DNA of 64,000 bases from Rallus limicola (lineage: Eukaryota > Chordata > Aves > Gruiformes > Rallidae), in assembly GCA_022605955.1 (NCBI GenBank), contig JAKCOZ010000100.1, positions 901,616 through 965,615 of the forward strand, read 5' to 3'. This document shows, piece by piece, positions 46,051 through 59,262 of this stretch. The notes beneath the pieces are model-generated. The model had not been told where the DNA came from. It searched no databases and saw nothing but the letters and a program-made list of their open reading frames with translations. The position numbers were made by a program, and so were the translations under genes. How positions within the stretch are numbered: position 1 is the first letter of the stretch; the number at the start of each line of letters is the position of its first letter.

Positions 46051-46792
46051 CCTTGGGAAGGAATAACTGCTGGAATCAGGACAGGCTGGGGGTGACCTGC
46101 TGGAGAGGAGCTCTGTGGAGAAGCACCTGGGGGTGCTGGTGGGTGACAGGGTGGCCATGAGCCAGCAGTGTGCCCTGGGGGCTGAGAGAGCCCATGGCAT
46201 CCTGGGGGGCATCAGGAGGAGTGTGGGCAGCAGGTCCCAGGAGGGGATCCTCCCCCTCTGCTCTGCCCTGCTCAGGCCCCAGCTGGAGTGTTGTGTCCAG
46301 TGCTGGGCTCCCTGGGATAGAAAAGACAGGGATCTCCTGGAGAGAGTCCAGAGGAGGCTGTGGAGATGCTGAAGGGCCTGGAGCATCTCCCCTGGGAGGA
46401 AAGGCTGAGGGAGCTGGGGCTGTACAGCCTGGAGAGAAGCAGCCTGAGAGGGGATCTGATCAGTGGTTATCAATAGCTGAAGGGTGGGACACAGGGGGAC
46501 ATGGGCAGCCTCTTCTCAGTGTCTGTGGGGACAGGACAAGGGGTGATGGCCTCAAGTTGGAGCACAGGGAGTTCCACCCCAGTGTGGGGAAGAACTTCTT
46601 CCCAGTGAGGGTGAGGGAGCCCTGGGCCAGGCTGCCCAGGGGGGTGTGGAGTCTCCTTCTCTGGAGAGATTCCAGCCCCATCTGGATGCCTCCCTGTGTG
46701 CCCTGTCCTAGGGACCCTGCTTTGGCAGGGGGGTTAGATTCAATGATCTCTGGAGGTCCCTTCCAACCCCTACAGCTCTGTGACTTTGTGAT
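46051..46792 (+). mobile_element. CR1 LINE, type B
   Basis: From 'cttgggaaggaataactgct' to 'tctgtgactttgtgatcc'. Shared B stop at 46370-46372; the lesion reads 'gaggaggctgtggagatgct', one substitution from the usual B sequence. Same orientation as the C copy 175 bp upstream. Confidence 0.95.
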
Positions 46793-48830
46793 CCCTGAGC
46801 TGAGACCCTGTGGCAGAGCCTAGCAGAGAGCCCAGCCTGCTCTGGGCCAGTTCCCACTGTGCCTTGCAAACCTTTTCTTAGGTTGGTTTTTTTTTTTTAG
46901 ACCTTTTTTTTTTTTTCTTTCCTCAATAGGATCAATTTGAAAAGCTGCTTAAAGGAACAACAAAGAAAAAGCTGACACAGACCTGAGCTGGGAGAGAGAG
47001 AGCAGGTCAGGACTGCTGCACTCCTCTGGGGTGGCAGTGATGCTTGCATCCAAGCTTGTGGTTTGTTTTAACAGACCCTCTGCTCTACAAACATGAAGGA
47101 GACCTGGGACACCCTTTTGGAGGAGAGGAGGCCTATCAGGCAGCGGGTCTGAAGGAGCTGAGAACACACCCTATGTCCAGGGAGGTGGCAGCCTGTGCTG
47201 GCTCTCTGCCTGACCCTCTCTGTTGGATACTGAATTAGCTGAGGGCAAAAATACTTTGAAGTCAGGTACTTCAGTTAAGTGCCAACAAGCAGGAGGGATG
47301 TGTCTGGGATTCTGGGCTATGTAATGCCTGGAAGAAGGATTTTCTTTCTTTTTTTTTTTTTAAGGCTAAGATGATCCCTGCAGGATGCTCTAGAGAGATC
47401 ACAAGGGCTGTGCAGCTGCTTTTTTAGGTCCAGAAGGTATTTTTGAGGTTGGGACAGCACTGTATGTGCATCACTGGTCCTGTCTGGAGTCAAGCTAGCT
47501 CTGCAGGAGGTTTAGTTTGGCTCATATAGCTGTACCTGACCAATGCCAGCAGTGTGGTGTCTCTGTACCTCTGGATGCACCACTCACAGCTGGTAGGTTG
47601 TAGTCTTGCTTATTACACTTATTTCTTCATTTGTTTTGTAACTGAGCTGTGAAAGCCTGGCCAGGAGTGAGGTCTCCCCTGTGCTCACTGCTGTACAAAC
47701 ATTCCCAGCTCCAAATTACCTCCTTGATTTCCCCAGCACTCAGGAGAGACTTAAGGGCTGAGGATGTATACAGTAATATTCCTTTTCCACCCACCTGCCT
47801 CCTCCATGGTCATGAAGCACCCTGAGAAGGTAAAGCAGCTCATTCATCACTGGTTTGAGCTGTCCCATGAGGTGACTCCCTGTGCCACTGAAGAAGCAAT
47901 GACAACGTTTTGCTTGTGAGGATGCAGGATGCTGTAGCAGAACAGGAGAAAAGAGGGGAAGCACCAATGAGGCAGACAGGGAGTTGTGGCTGATGTAGGT
48001 TACCTGCAGAGGAGAACAATGTGAACTTGGGGCCCATCACCAGTGCAGAGACAGCAGTGTCTGAGCACTCCAGGTGATATCAGAGCCTGGTAGCTTTCCC
48101 TCTGGAAGGTCCCTTGAGCTCAGAGCCTGGTAGCTTTACCTCTGGAAGGTTCCTTGAGCTCAGAGCATGGTAGCTTTCCCTCTGGAAGGTCCCTTGAGCT
48201 CAAAGATACTCATATGCACAGTGATGGGGAGATGAGCCCTGGTAAAACTCTTCAAAGCACCACACAACGAGTACCTTCTATGCCCTCGTTGCTACAGACA
48301 CCAACCAAAGAGCTTACAGGCAAAGGAGAATTAGGCAGAGGAGGTCTTGTCTGGAGCTTACACAAAAGGGAAACGAATCCCCTTTGGAGCCTTGGGCTGG
48401 TGCTTTATTGCTTTAACAAGATTAGCATGTTTTTGCATTGCTGACTCAGATTTCCAACACCCGAATTTGAGGGGCTACAAGCTCTTGTTAAAAATAGCTC
48501 TACAAGTGGATGATGAAATGACTGTCAAAAGGGTCTAAGTCAGCATGGTCACTCTGTGACCATGATTTATCTGTGTGCTTATGATATCGTTGATTTATGA
48601 GAGCAGAAGAAAGGGTCCATCCTGGCCAGAGCTCTCTTTCCAATGGTGGCCCTGAGCAGGGGGAAATTAAGGAAAGGAGGAATACTTGATACCTCTTCTA
48701 ACAGTCTCCTGAGCTCCAGCTGTTCTTAGCTCAAAGGACTTCCTGAGCCTGTTGTCACTTGTCTATATAATAACATTCAGTGTATCACTTTTCCAAGGAT
48801 GTGTGCAGCCTCCTCTTGAAACCATTAACT
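46793..48830. other. Unique sequence with a 40-bp tandem repeat
   Basis: About 2 kb with no recognised gene. T-rich runs lie at 46886-46918 and 47347-47361, and the 3 x 40-bp repeat at 48081-48200. Confidence 0.5.
48081..48200. repeat. 40-bp tandem repeat, three units
   Basis: The unit begins 'cagagcctggtagctttccc' and ends 'tctggaaggtcccttgagct'. Units lie at 48081-48120, 48121-48160 and 48161-48200. Units 1 and 2 differ at two positions, and unit 3 has one different position (gcatgg). Confidence 0.96.
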
Positions 48831-49489
48831 GGCATCCTGGCTTGTACCAAAAAGTGTGGCCAGTAGGTCTGAGGATTTGACTGTGCCCCTGGACTGGGCA
48901 CTGGTGAGGCTGCAGCTGGAGTGCTGGGTCCAGTTCTGGGCTCCTCAGCATCAGAAGGACATGGAGGTGCTGGAGCGAGTGCAGAGAAGGGCAACCAGGC
49001 TGGGGAAGGGGCTGGAGGGCAAATCCTCTGAGGAGCAGCTGAGGGAGCTGGGGGTGTTGAGGCTGGAGAAGAGGAGGCTGAGGGGAGACCTTCTCCCCAC
49101 CTCCCCTGCCCTGCCAGGAGGGTGCAGAGAGGTGGGCGCTGGTCTCTTCAGCCAGGGGCCAGGAGCTGGGACAAGGGGCAATGGGCTCAAGCTGCCCCAG
49201 GGCAGGGTCAGCTCAGCTGGGAGGGCAAAGTTCTTCCCTGGCAGAGTTGTGGGGCTGTGGAACAGGGGCCTGGAGCAGGGTCAGGGCCTGGAATGGGCCT
49301 GGATTTGGGGCCTAGAACAGGGTCAGGGCCTGGCACAGGCTGCCCAGAGAGGGAGCTGAGTCCCCACCCCTGGGTGTGTTTAACAGACAGGAAGATGAGG
49401 TGCTCAGGGATCTGGTTTAGCACAGGACAGGAATGGTTGGACTCGATGATCTTAAAGGTCTTTTCCAACCCTGTAATTCTCTGATTCTT
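48831..49489 (+). mobile_element. CR1 LINE, type A
   Basis: From 'ggcatcctggcttgtaccaa' to 'ccctgtaattctctgattct'. It has the 18-bp array (49258-49341), one unit shorter than the copy at the start of the window, so these two are closer to each other than to the 15-kb copy. The 167-codon frame 48856-49359 covers the ORF2 tail and runs into the array. Confidence 0.94.
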
Positions 49490-50850
49490 TTACTGAATCC
49501 ACAACATCCCCTGGCCAGTAGTCCCACAGCTCTACAACCTGATACGTGAGGAGCATCTGCCTTTTGTTAGAGCACCACTTCCTAGAGCATGTTAGCTTGC
49601 AATTAAGAAAAGAAATAAAAAGTTACACAGTTCCATTGTAGACCTAATTGCTTAATTGACATAACTGTCAACAACCACATTAAAATATGGATCTTACACA
49701 CTCAAGGACAGGTAACCAAATAAAAAAAAACAAGTCCTAAATTATTTTTGGTTTAAAATAGGTGTGGGTTTTTGAGCAGATTACTGATTTGGAGGACTCA
49801 GTTGTGGATTTGGATGCTGCTGGTTGGGTTTTCAGGACTGTGGAAGGCTGCATGGTGATGTTTCAGCTTCATCCCAAATTGCCAGCATTTACAGACACAT
49901 CAAACTAGCTAAGTGCACATGATGCCGATTCAGGATTTAAGTGAGAGGGGTGAGAAGGAGCCATCAGTCAATGTAGCATCATCTCCAAGAAATGCAAAGA
50001 ACAGCCCTCTGGATTTGAAAAGATTATTATTGAACAGGGTCTGCCACACTGCCAGTGAGTCTTTCCAGCCTCTTGAGGCACTCCTGGGGTATTGGGGCAG
50101 GAACTTAATGTTAAAAGCTTTACAGCCCACACTGCAGGAGATACATGCACTTGGAGGAAGAGAAGCTGGTTAGGTCCTGGAAAACCCTGTTTCTCAGGCC
50201 ACCATGGTAGGCCAGCTGCCTTCCCTGTTTAATGGCCATAATCAGTTGAAATTCCTTAATTAGAAGCACTGGAGATCCATGGTAGCCTTTCCCGTTGCGC
50301 TGCAATGTACAAGCCATGAGTAACTCCAGACTCCACTTGGGACATCCCATACAGCAGAAGAGTAGCCAAGATACAGCCTTGGTGAATCAGATGCTAATCA
50401 CTCTTAGAGCAGGTGAAAAAAAACCACAGTGATGGTGCCCAAAATGTCCTAAGCTGACATCTAGGTACAGTTCACACCATGCATGAGCCATCTTTTGAGT
50501 CCCACACTTGCGGGGTGATTGCTTGGCTAGAGAGCAGGAGGCACCAAAAAGACCCCACAGAGGCTCGTTATTACATTGATATCAGCACAAAGAAATCTGA
50601 GATCATGCACACCAGAGAGGGAGAAAGACTGCTCAAAGCACAAACAGATGATACCAGCAATACCAAAGGTAAAAAGAATATAAATCCCCCTCCTCTTGTT
50701 TTTCTGGTGGAAAGGCTCTCAGGGAATGGCCATAATGCCACCTGGGTTTTCAAAAGCTTCAAGTTGGAGCAATGGATATTCCAATGAAATATAAAAAGAA
50801 CAACTCAACCCCCTTATGTGAGTGGTTAAGCAAAGAAACAAAGGTCCTGA
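49490..50850. other. Unique AT-rich sequence
   Basis: About 1.4 kb with no recognised gene or transposon. Frames of up to 102 codons (50479-50787) do not look like protein. Confidence 0.5.
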
Positions 50851-50878
50851 GAGGTGGTGGAGCCCCCATCCCTGGTGA
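50851..50878 (+). mobile_element. Possible tiny CR1 fragment
   Basis: 'gaggtggtggagcccccatc' followed by cctggt resembles the classical CR1 3' UTR block. It is too short to be certain; the following 50 bp ('aaaggtctcttctctggatt', then ctatg) could be its decayed end. Confidence 0.35.
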
Positions 50879-50989
50879 GCTGAACTGATCAAGTCTTCAA
50901 AGGTCTCTTCTCTGGATTCTATGCACTTCATTTGTCTTTTTGCCCAGAACACGTGGATTCAGGAGGAAAGTCTCTAATTTTCTTCTGGG

Positions 50990-51711
50990 GAGCCATGAAG
51001 ATGATCAGAGAGCTGGAGCACCTCCCAGAACCTAGGGGTTCTGGTGGACAAGGAACTTCCCCTGAGCCATCAGTGGCTCTTGCAGCTGGGAAGGGTGATG
51101 GGATCCTGGGCTCCATCAGCAGAGGGGTGGCAGCAGGGACAGGGAGGGGATTGTCCCTCTCTACTCTGCCCTCAGGAGGCCCCAGCTGGAGTCCTGTGTC
51201 CAGAGCTGGGGCCCCAATACAAGAGAGATGGGGAACTGTTGGAGAGGGGTCAGAGGAACCATGAAGATGCTCAGAGGGCTGGAGCAGCTCCCCTATGAAG
51301 AGAGGCTGAGGGAGCTGGGCTGGGTCAGCCTGGAGAAGAGAAGGCTGTGGGGGGACCTCATTGCAGCCTGCCAGTCCCTGAAGGGAGCAGAGGAACAGGA
51401 GGGGAATCAGCTTGTTCAAAGGGCAGAGCCTGGCAGGACAAGGGGCTGGAGTGAAGCTGGAGGAAGGAAGGGTTAGAGGAGATCTTAGGGGGAAGTTCTT
51501 TGCAGAGAGAGTGGTGAGGGGCTGGAACAGGCTGCCCAGAGAGGGGGTGGATGCCCCGTGTCTGGGGGTGCTCAAGGCCAGGTTGGCTGGGGCCCTGGGC
51601 AACCTTGTGTAGCTCCAGGCCTGGAGGTTGGTGTCCCTGCCTGTGTCAGCAGGGTTGGGACTCTCTGATCATTGGGGGCCTTTCCAACCCAGACCATTCT
51701 GTGATTCTATG
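50990..51711 (+). mobile_element. CR1 LINE, type C, with a displaced 5' segment
   Basis: The main body runs from about 51027 ('acctaggggttctggtggac') to 'ccattctgtgattctatg'. The first 37 bp (50990-51026, 'ggagccatgaagatgatcag') belong about 250 bp further 3' in the element, so they are out of order. It has the C frame disruptions and the variant 'gccccgtgtctgggggtgct' shared with 17.0-17.6 kb. Confidence 0.93.
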
Positions 51712-52654
51712 TCTAGATGCTCTGAGGTTCTATTTCATGGCTCAGCTAAATGCCTAAAGATGAATCAGAAAAAAGTTGGAGAAGAACATTTAGAGGGAAA
51801 GAAAACATCTGCCTTGTGTAAGGACTTCATTTCTCCTTGTTGGGTGGGCATAGAGACCTTTTTCCTGGGATGAGGTGAGATGCAACTGAGAAATGTAAAA
51901 AAAAAAAAGGACAAAACTGGAGAACCAGGAGAAGCATCTTGGGAGAACAGTCCAAGCAGAACATAGATGCAGCAATTTCTCTGCTGCAGAGTCTGTCCCT
52001 GCTCAAAAGGGAAAGGGAAGACCCAAGCCTAGAGCAAAAGAAAACACATCCCACACTAGCAAATTGTCCCTTTACAGCACCACATCTCTCCAGCTCCCCT
52101 GATAAATGGACCCCTCAGACTCTACTTGACCGGAGATAGGCGGGTAGATGAATGTCTCCCAACCCCAGCCAAAGAGCTAATCTCTTGCTATAGATCTGGA
52201 GGCTCCTGGCAGCAGTGAAGGATAAGTGCACTCAGCAGGGTCCCAGGCTGGCTGGTGTGGAGGGGAGGCACTCAGGATGGCCCTGTGGGAGAGCAGCAAG
52301 AGATTTGGAAGGAGTCCAAGTGGTCAACACGAAAAGCCTTTCCCCATGGGAGTGCACCTGTGTGCTGCAACTCCCCTTACTCAAGAAGGCCTCCTTGCTT
52401 ACAGTGTGGGAGTAGGAAAGTAGACAAGGCAAAGGCTGGTGAAATGCTGTCATCACAGGGGCTTGTGTAGCTGAGCTATTTGCACCTCTAGAATTCATGA
52501 GGATTCAATCACTATGGCTTTTTAGTAACATCTTTATACCCACCCATTGTATTTCTATGCCCATGGACCTGGTCCAGGTCCAGGGAGAACATTCTGCTCT
52601 TGGTTGTGAAAGAGAAACATGATCCACATCATGGGGATGGGTTTCCACATCACC
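51712..52654. other. Unique sequence, no gene recognised
   Basis: About 940 bp with a short A tract at 51896-51908. No gene or repeat recognised. Confidence 0.5.
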
Positions 52655-52782
52655 ATCTCCGGAGCTGTTCAAAATATGGGTAGATGTGGAGGTTTGGGAG
52701 ATGGTTTAGAGGATATGGTGGTGTAGGGCTGATGGTTGGACTTGATGACCTTGAAGGTCTTTTCCAACCTGATTCTATGAGA
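52655..52782 (+). mobile_element. Old classical CR1 3'-end fragment
   Basis: 'ccggagctgttcaaaatatg', 'ggtagatgtggaggtttggg', 'gatggtttagaggatatggt', 'gatggttggacttgatgacc' and 'ttgaaggtcttttccaacct' plus gattctatga are in CR1 order. It is the same broad type as 10326-10453. Confidence 0.9.
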
Positions 52783-55700
52783 ATATGGAATGTTTCAAGG
52801 AAGAGACTACAAGCTTCAAGCTTCTTGTCATTTCTATAACATATAGCTTTCTTTTTCTTCTAGTGCTTCTGGTTGGGTTGGCATGAAACCTCTGCAAACC
52901 TGAGCTGAAGTAATGTGCCCAGTGTTAAAGAAGGAAACCCTGAAGAAGAATGAATAAACCCAAATAAACACATTTTGTCATGAGACTTATGAGAAACTAA
53001 TCTAAGCTTGACTCAGTCTAAGCAACAGATCTATGTATCTATGAGCACATAACATTTAGACCAGGAAGAAGACCCCACATATCTGAATGTTTGTCTTTTG
53101 CAGACCAAGTTCCTACCCAAAGTATCCTGCCTCCATGTTTTACACAGGGAGCAGGATGAGGGACAATGCCATATGGACTTGGGCAGCCAAACCCCTGCTT
53201 TATGCAGGTATAAATAGCACAGCAGTAGGAAATGGGGACTCCAAGGGAACTGTGGCAACAGGCTGTCATTCCAGAGAGAATTCAAAAGCACTTTGCTCCT
53301 GCACAAGAAAATAAATATAATAAAATGCATGATTCTGTGCTCTCACTCTTGCAAGAAAAAAATTCAATGTTATTCTCTCTATTGAGATGTTTTCCTCTCA
53401 CCTAAGCTGAAAAGTCCCTGGGATTGACAGTACAAGCCTGTCTCATCTGGGCAAACTCTGTGCTGGAAGCTACAGATGTGCAATAAATTATCAGACCTTT
53501 AATATACTAGCTGCATTAGTAAATCTGCAAGCTTTCTCTCATAGCTTTCCCCCAGCATCCATCAAGCTTGCCCTCTGGACTGATGGTAATTTGGATGGCT
53601 CCTCCTCTTTGCTTTGCCCATCAGTGCCCACACCAGATTCTCCCAGTTCACGTTGCTCATCCTCCTCTCTTGCCTTTTAGCTGGTTCATTACCTTGCAGA
53701 GGCCAGAGGGGCATTCTGGGTGGTGTTTCAACAGCAGCAGCAAAATTCACAGGATGCTGGTTATTCCCAAGTTCATCTCCTTTTGGGTAGACCATCAATT
53801 TCAGCAGCAGAGACTTCAGGAACTCACACCGACTCACGTGCCCACAACAAATGCACACTCAAACCTTCAAGCTGCTGCAATTAACAGGACAGCTTTTAAT
53901 TGGCAATTACAATTCCATTAAGCTGGGTCTGGCAGATCATTTGCTCTGTCAGGAAAGCCCTGAGGCAGGGAAGATTAGTGGCTGGCAGGATCCAGGCTCC
54001 TGTGCTTGAGCTGTGGAGGAAAAGACGACAGGTAACAGCTGTGCTTTCTCAACCGGGGCAGGTGGGAGGGAGAATTACACTTTCCTGCAAACCTACTTGT
54101 CTTCCCCACCCAGAGGGGCTGCATCCCCACCAGAGCCCTCAGGAGGAAAGCTCTGTGCAGCAGCAGTGATGGGGGAGGTAGTGATCAGATCATGGTCCAT
54201 GAAGCAGAATGATCTTCAGCCCTGAGAGCACCCTGTACAACAAGTCTACCAGATTCTGGCTGGAAGAGGAGAAGCCAGTGTGGCTGGCTGCAGCACTGTG
54301 GCTCCAAGGGAAGTCCATTGCTTGAAGATTTGTCAAGGCAGGCTATAACATCTGGATACTGCTGTAACACAGGCACCACCAGGACATGGAGAATTTATCC
54401 AAGTGGGTTGTTCAGGAGCTTTCCAAGTTCTGCTCTCTTTAGTGGATGGTGGGTATGGTGTTACACCTCTTTGTGCAGCCACCTACCCTAACAGAAGTTG
54501 CATCCTCACCTTTGCAGAGCGCTCTGGGATCCCAGTGTGTTATGGTTCCCAAACCAGGTTTTGCACACTCAGCCCTGATTTGCAGGACCCTGCAAGCTGG
54601 GCTTTAGGGTTTCCAGGACATAAGTCATCTTGATGTGGCTACTAAAGAGGGACCATGTCATGGCCAGAAGGAGGGAGGCAGGTTCAGTCCCTGTAGAAGT
54701 CATTACCAGTTTGTAAGGCAAAGACATGAACCTGTTGTCTGCATGTGTGTCTTTACCTGTTGGCTGTCCCCAGCCCCTGTAAGATCTGAATTCCCAAGCC
54801 ACCTTTGATCAGGTCTGACAGGAAAAAAAAAGGGTCTGGTAAATGATTCATGTCTTGGAAAAATTGTGAAAACCTGTAGCTGGGTAAAAGGCACCACAAT
54901 GCCTCCATGGAGTTAAAGGCTGATCAGTTTTTCACAAAGAGGAGATGGAGAAAAGGAGGCTGGAGAGCAGAGGGAGTGCTCATGGATCTTTCAAACTCCC
55001 AGGAATGACAGAAGGAGGCAAAAGACCAGAGGAAATCTTGGCCATGCTGTTGTGTGACCATCCATCAATGAGTGACTCGCTCCACAAAAGTAACTTGCTC
55101 CTGGAGCCTCTGGACACCGTTTCCTAGCTTCTGTGCAGCACTGCTTTGCCAGATTTGGGAACCTTTTAGTGCATCAGCTACTTGTTTTCTCTGTCTGAAC
55201 ACTCAGCAGCCTGTCTCCATCCTGCCCCTCATCTCTTGTTCACAGCCAGACAACCAGTTTTCATCTCTGATCAACCAAAGAGCACAGATACTATTGCTCC
55301 TTTAGCAGATTTTCTTGCAGACAGATCAATGCTTGGAAGAAGAAACTTCCCAGGAACTTCTACAGAATGACCTCTTCATTTTCTTTTCAGGCCCAGCATA
55401 AAATTGTCATTTGATTAGATATTTAGAGCCTCCCCTGATGATACTTGTGAGATATCTGGGCTCTACAGTCCCCACTTTTATGCCATTTCTTTAACAATTC
55501 CCCCTGTCTATACCCATTGGAAGCTTTTTAGGGCCAAGACCTACTATCCTCCATTTCTTACTTGTTCTCAGCATGGATGTCTCTCTGTGATGGGATGCTC
55601 ACATGCTTATATACAAATAAATAACTTGAACAACGATTTTCCCTCCTGCTGGCAGATCTAACTCCAGAGATGGATGGGAAGGAGAGCTATTGAGCAAGAA

Positions 55701-56316
55701 TTCCATTTTAATACCTCATTCAATAGTTCTTGGTGTCTCTCATGCTTCCTCACCTCTCAGACACACAATTGTATGTTCCCAACCCTCTGACAATATAAGA
55801 ATATGTAGATACTATTGACTTCTGCTATGGTCAGTTTCAAGATTTATTGACCTGAGGAGGGAATATTGACCTGAGATGAAACTGAGGTCAATGTGTGGAT
55901 CTCAGGGGAGCATAAATTTCAAAATTGACCCACCAAACAGAAGTCAATAAATGAATGGTTAATATAAACATTGTCTTACAAAAATTAATTCTCAGTGACA
56001 TGGGTTCACATGCAATTTTTATTGTGAAATATGGGAGGCGATATTGGTTGCTGTGTCTGAAGAATGGGAGTCACTGTCTGATTATGGAGAGTAATGAAAC
56101 TGGTGGGAATGGGGGGGGAGGGGGGTGGAAAGCAATTGGATGTGATTATAATTTAATCACCAGTGTAGTAGCGGAGCAGCCTCTCGTTAGCTGGAGTGGG
56201 ATTATGAAGACAACTCTTGGATGTGCTAGGCTGGATAGTGTTTACAGGTTACTCTCAGGAGGGAGTTTAAAGAAGGTGGCAGCTCATGACATCGGGTCTT
56301 CAGTGTTGGGGCTCTT
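52783..56316. other. Unique sequence; one conserved-looking patch
   Basis: About 3.5 kb without CR1. 53875-53975 is rich in homeodomain-type cores ('ttttaattggcaattacaat', tccattaagctggg). 56030-56200 keeps CpGs and contains a G-run (56111-56125). Frames of up to 124 codons (55955-56329) are not protein-like. No exon found. Confidence 0.5.
53875..53975. other. Candidate small conserved non-coding element
   Basis: About 100 bp centred on 'taattggcaattacaattcc', a cluster of overlapping ATTA/TAAT cores in repeat-free DNA. Texture only. Confidence 0.3.
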
Positions 56317-56891
56317 CATAGAATCATAGAATGGCATGGGTTGGAAGGGACCCCAAGCATCAGAGAGCTCCAACCCCCCTGACACAGGCAGGGACACCAA
56401 CCTCCAGGCCTGGAGCTACACAAGGTTGCCCAGGGCCCCAGCCAACCTGGCCTTCAACACCTCCAGGGATGGGGCACCCACCCCCTCTCTGGGCAGCCCC
56501 TTCCAGCCCCTCACCACTCTCTCTGCAAAGAACTTCCCCCTCAGATCTCCTCTAACCCTTCCCTCCTCCAGCTTCACTCCAGCCCCCTTGTCCTGCCAGG
56601 CTCTGCCCTTTGAACAAGCTGATTCCCCTCCTGTTCCTCTGCTCCCTTCAGGGACTGGCAGGCTGCAATGAGGTCCCCCCACAGCCTTCTCTTCTCCAGG
56701 CTGACCCAGCCCAGCTCCCTCAGCCTCTCTTCATAGGGGAGCTGCTCCAGCCCTCTGAGCATCTTGGTGGCTCCTCTGACCCCTCTCCAACAGTTCCCCA
56801 TCTTTCTTGTCTTGGGGCCCCAGCTCTGGACACAGGACTCCAGCTGGGGCCTCCTGAGGGCAGAGCAGAGAGGGACAATCCCCTCCCTGTG
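56317..56891 (-). mobile_element. CR1 LINE, type C
   Basis: From 'catagaatcatagaatggca' to 'gagggacaatcccctccctg'. Carries the shared C frame disruptions (sense 'gaggggtcagaggagccacc'). The 214-codon minus frame 56574-57218 joins this out-of-register tail to unrelated unique DNA. Confidence 0.95.
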
Positions 56892-58830
56892 ATTCATAAA
56901 TCTCAACAAAGCTAATGGGGGATCCTCAAAGCTAACTGGGACTGAGATCCTCATTTGCAATCTGGTGCTTGCCAGCACTGAGTGTTTATACAGCCTTTGA
57001 TCAAGGTGAGCTATGAGGATGAAGTGTGTTTCAGGTCTCTTTATATCATTTGTGATGTGTGGGGACATGTGGAATGGAGATGCTGGCACCTGCAGGACTT
57101 TATGGCCTCCTGTATACTCTTGCAGTCCTTTGTTTCTAGCCACAACTCCCCTGCACTCACTAATATATCCCATGTTTGGAATTATTTCCACATAGAATTT
57201 CCATGTGAGCATTTGCAAAAGCTTTTTTTTTTGGGTTGTTGTTCACAAATGACTTGTAAATCTTGGAACTGTTTAAAATCATCTGTAGTAGGAGAACTAC
57301 AGACTTGACTTCTTCATCTTCTTCCTCCACTTCACCATAGCATACCTCTGCCTGTGGATTGGCAATTCTCCAGCCCAGAGAGAACAAAAAGCCATTTCAG
57401 ATTGGAAACTCATTGCCTGTGTAACCACATATTTGAGTTCTGGAGTGTTGATAAATTTGATCAAAAAGGACAACTTTCAGAGAATTTGAAAAAGACACAA
57501 GAACTGGGGCTACACTAGGGTTTTTGTGATCTTTCTTTGGCTTTCTTTAGGGTGATCACCCATTATTTGTAGCTTGGTACTGTCTATAGGAAACAGATCT
57601 GATATCTCATTGTCCTAGGGCTGTACTGGTTTCAGATCAAAAATAAGACTAGTAGGAATGAGAGGAAATGTGTAGAAACCAACAGAGATCAGAATCTAGG
57701 GCAGTTTCTATGGAAATTAAGGCTTAAGTGAGAGAAAAGAGTGGTGATACAGATCTACTCTGGTACTGAGGATGGGTTTCATCTGACCAGCCTAGATACC
57801 TACAGTGTAGATCTCTCAGGTGTTTCCCTCAAAACTATTTTGACTCATCTCTCTTTATAGTTAATGGAGAGAAAACTAGTAGTTTGATGGGGTGGCTCAT
57901 CCCAATTGAATGATCATATAGATTGTGCCCAAGATGTGGGTTTCTGAACCACTAAAGCCTTTCTGGTTTACAGAAACTCAAGGTCATTTTTCACAAAGCT
58001 GAGAGTTAGAGATGGCTGCCATTTGGATCCCACCTCACTGTCATCAGAGGTGTCCCTTTAACAAACAGATTTTAGGACAGAGAGCAACTGAAACTATAGG
58101 AATCTTAGTACCTTCTAGTCTCTCCTTCGCCCAGTCTGGAGTTCTCCTGGCAATGTCTCTGCATCCCACTCCACACTCGGCCATCCTCCTAATCACTGTT
58201 TCATATGGACATCTCTGGAGACTCTCAATGCAAACTGATGTCAGGTCCAGAGCCTTCCAAGTCCTGTGCCAGTCTGCAATGCACAGCCAAATTGAACTCA
58301 TCTATCTTGGCTTTAAATCACTGTCCAGATTGAACTTCTTTCAAATGTTTAAACCACTCCAAGGATTTGAATTGCAGGGCATATTTAAGAGTAACTTAAA
58401 TTATTAAAGCCCTTAATGTTTGGGGTTTTTTTTTAAGATGCATTTTGGAGCTGTCAAGCACACAATCTTAAATGACAGATTGATGAATTCATTGTCCCTT
58501 ACCACATCTCCAGGAGGAGAGAGGAATATGGCTCCCTGTGAAACCAGCTTTGCTAACACAGATAGAAGATGCTGAACACTTCTCACCCTTTTAGGTCATT
58601 AGCACTTCTGCTGCATACATTGGCAATGTAGCAGGGTCTATGTTAGCTATGGGCTTTCCAACTCAAGATATTGGTGCTGAGAATTGAGCCTGAGTAGGAC
58701 TGATCTTTTGGTGACTGGGACTCTGTTTCATAAATCAGGTCTTTATTCTGCCAGGGAATGTCTGTTCTGTGAGGCAAACAGCTCTGCTCCATCTCTGTAA
58801 AACCAAGCTCAGATCCACAGACAAACATCA
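56892..58830. other. Unique sequence, no gene recognised
   Basis: About 1.9 kb. The 131-codon frame 58012-58407 was inspected. It starts with a Met but has no recognisable domain, and an 85-codon frame lies opposite. No repeat seen. Confidence 0.5.
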
Positions 58831-59262
58831 TATCATAGAGTCACAGACTGGTCTGGGTTGGAAGGGACCCCAAGGATCACAGAGCTCCAACCCCCCTGAC
58901 ACAGGCAGGGACACCAACCTCCAGGCCTGGAGCTACACAAGGTTGCCCAGGGCCCCAGCCAGCCTGGCCTTCAACACCTCCAGGGATGGGGCACCCAACC
59001 CCTCTCTGGACAGCCCCTTCCAGCCCCTCACCACTCTCTCTGCAAAGAACTTCCCCCTCAGATCTCCTCTAACCCTTTCCTCCTCCAGCTTCACTCCAGA
59101 CCCCTTGTCCTGCCAGGCTCTGCCCTTTGAACAAGCTGATTCCCCTCCTGTTCCTCTGCTCCCTTCAGGGACTGGCAGGCTGCAATGAGGTCCCCCCACA
59201 GCCTTCTCTTCTCCAGGCTGACCCAGCCCAGCTACCCCAGCCTCTCTTCATAAGGGAGGTGC
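58831..59262 (-). mobile_element. CR1 LINE, type C, in left palindrome arm
   Basis: From 'tatcatagagtcacagactg' to 'tcttcataagggaggt'. It differs from its partner at 60160-60593 mainly at CR1-variant positions, such as 'cctctctggacagccccttc'. Confidence 0.94.

Noticed and set aside
58012..58407. 131-codon open frame in unique DNA
   Set aside because: No recognisable domain, random-looking composition, and an overlapping frame on the opposite strand. One frame of this length is expected by chance in 64 kb.
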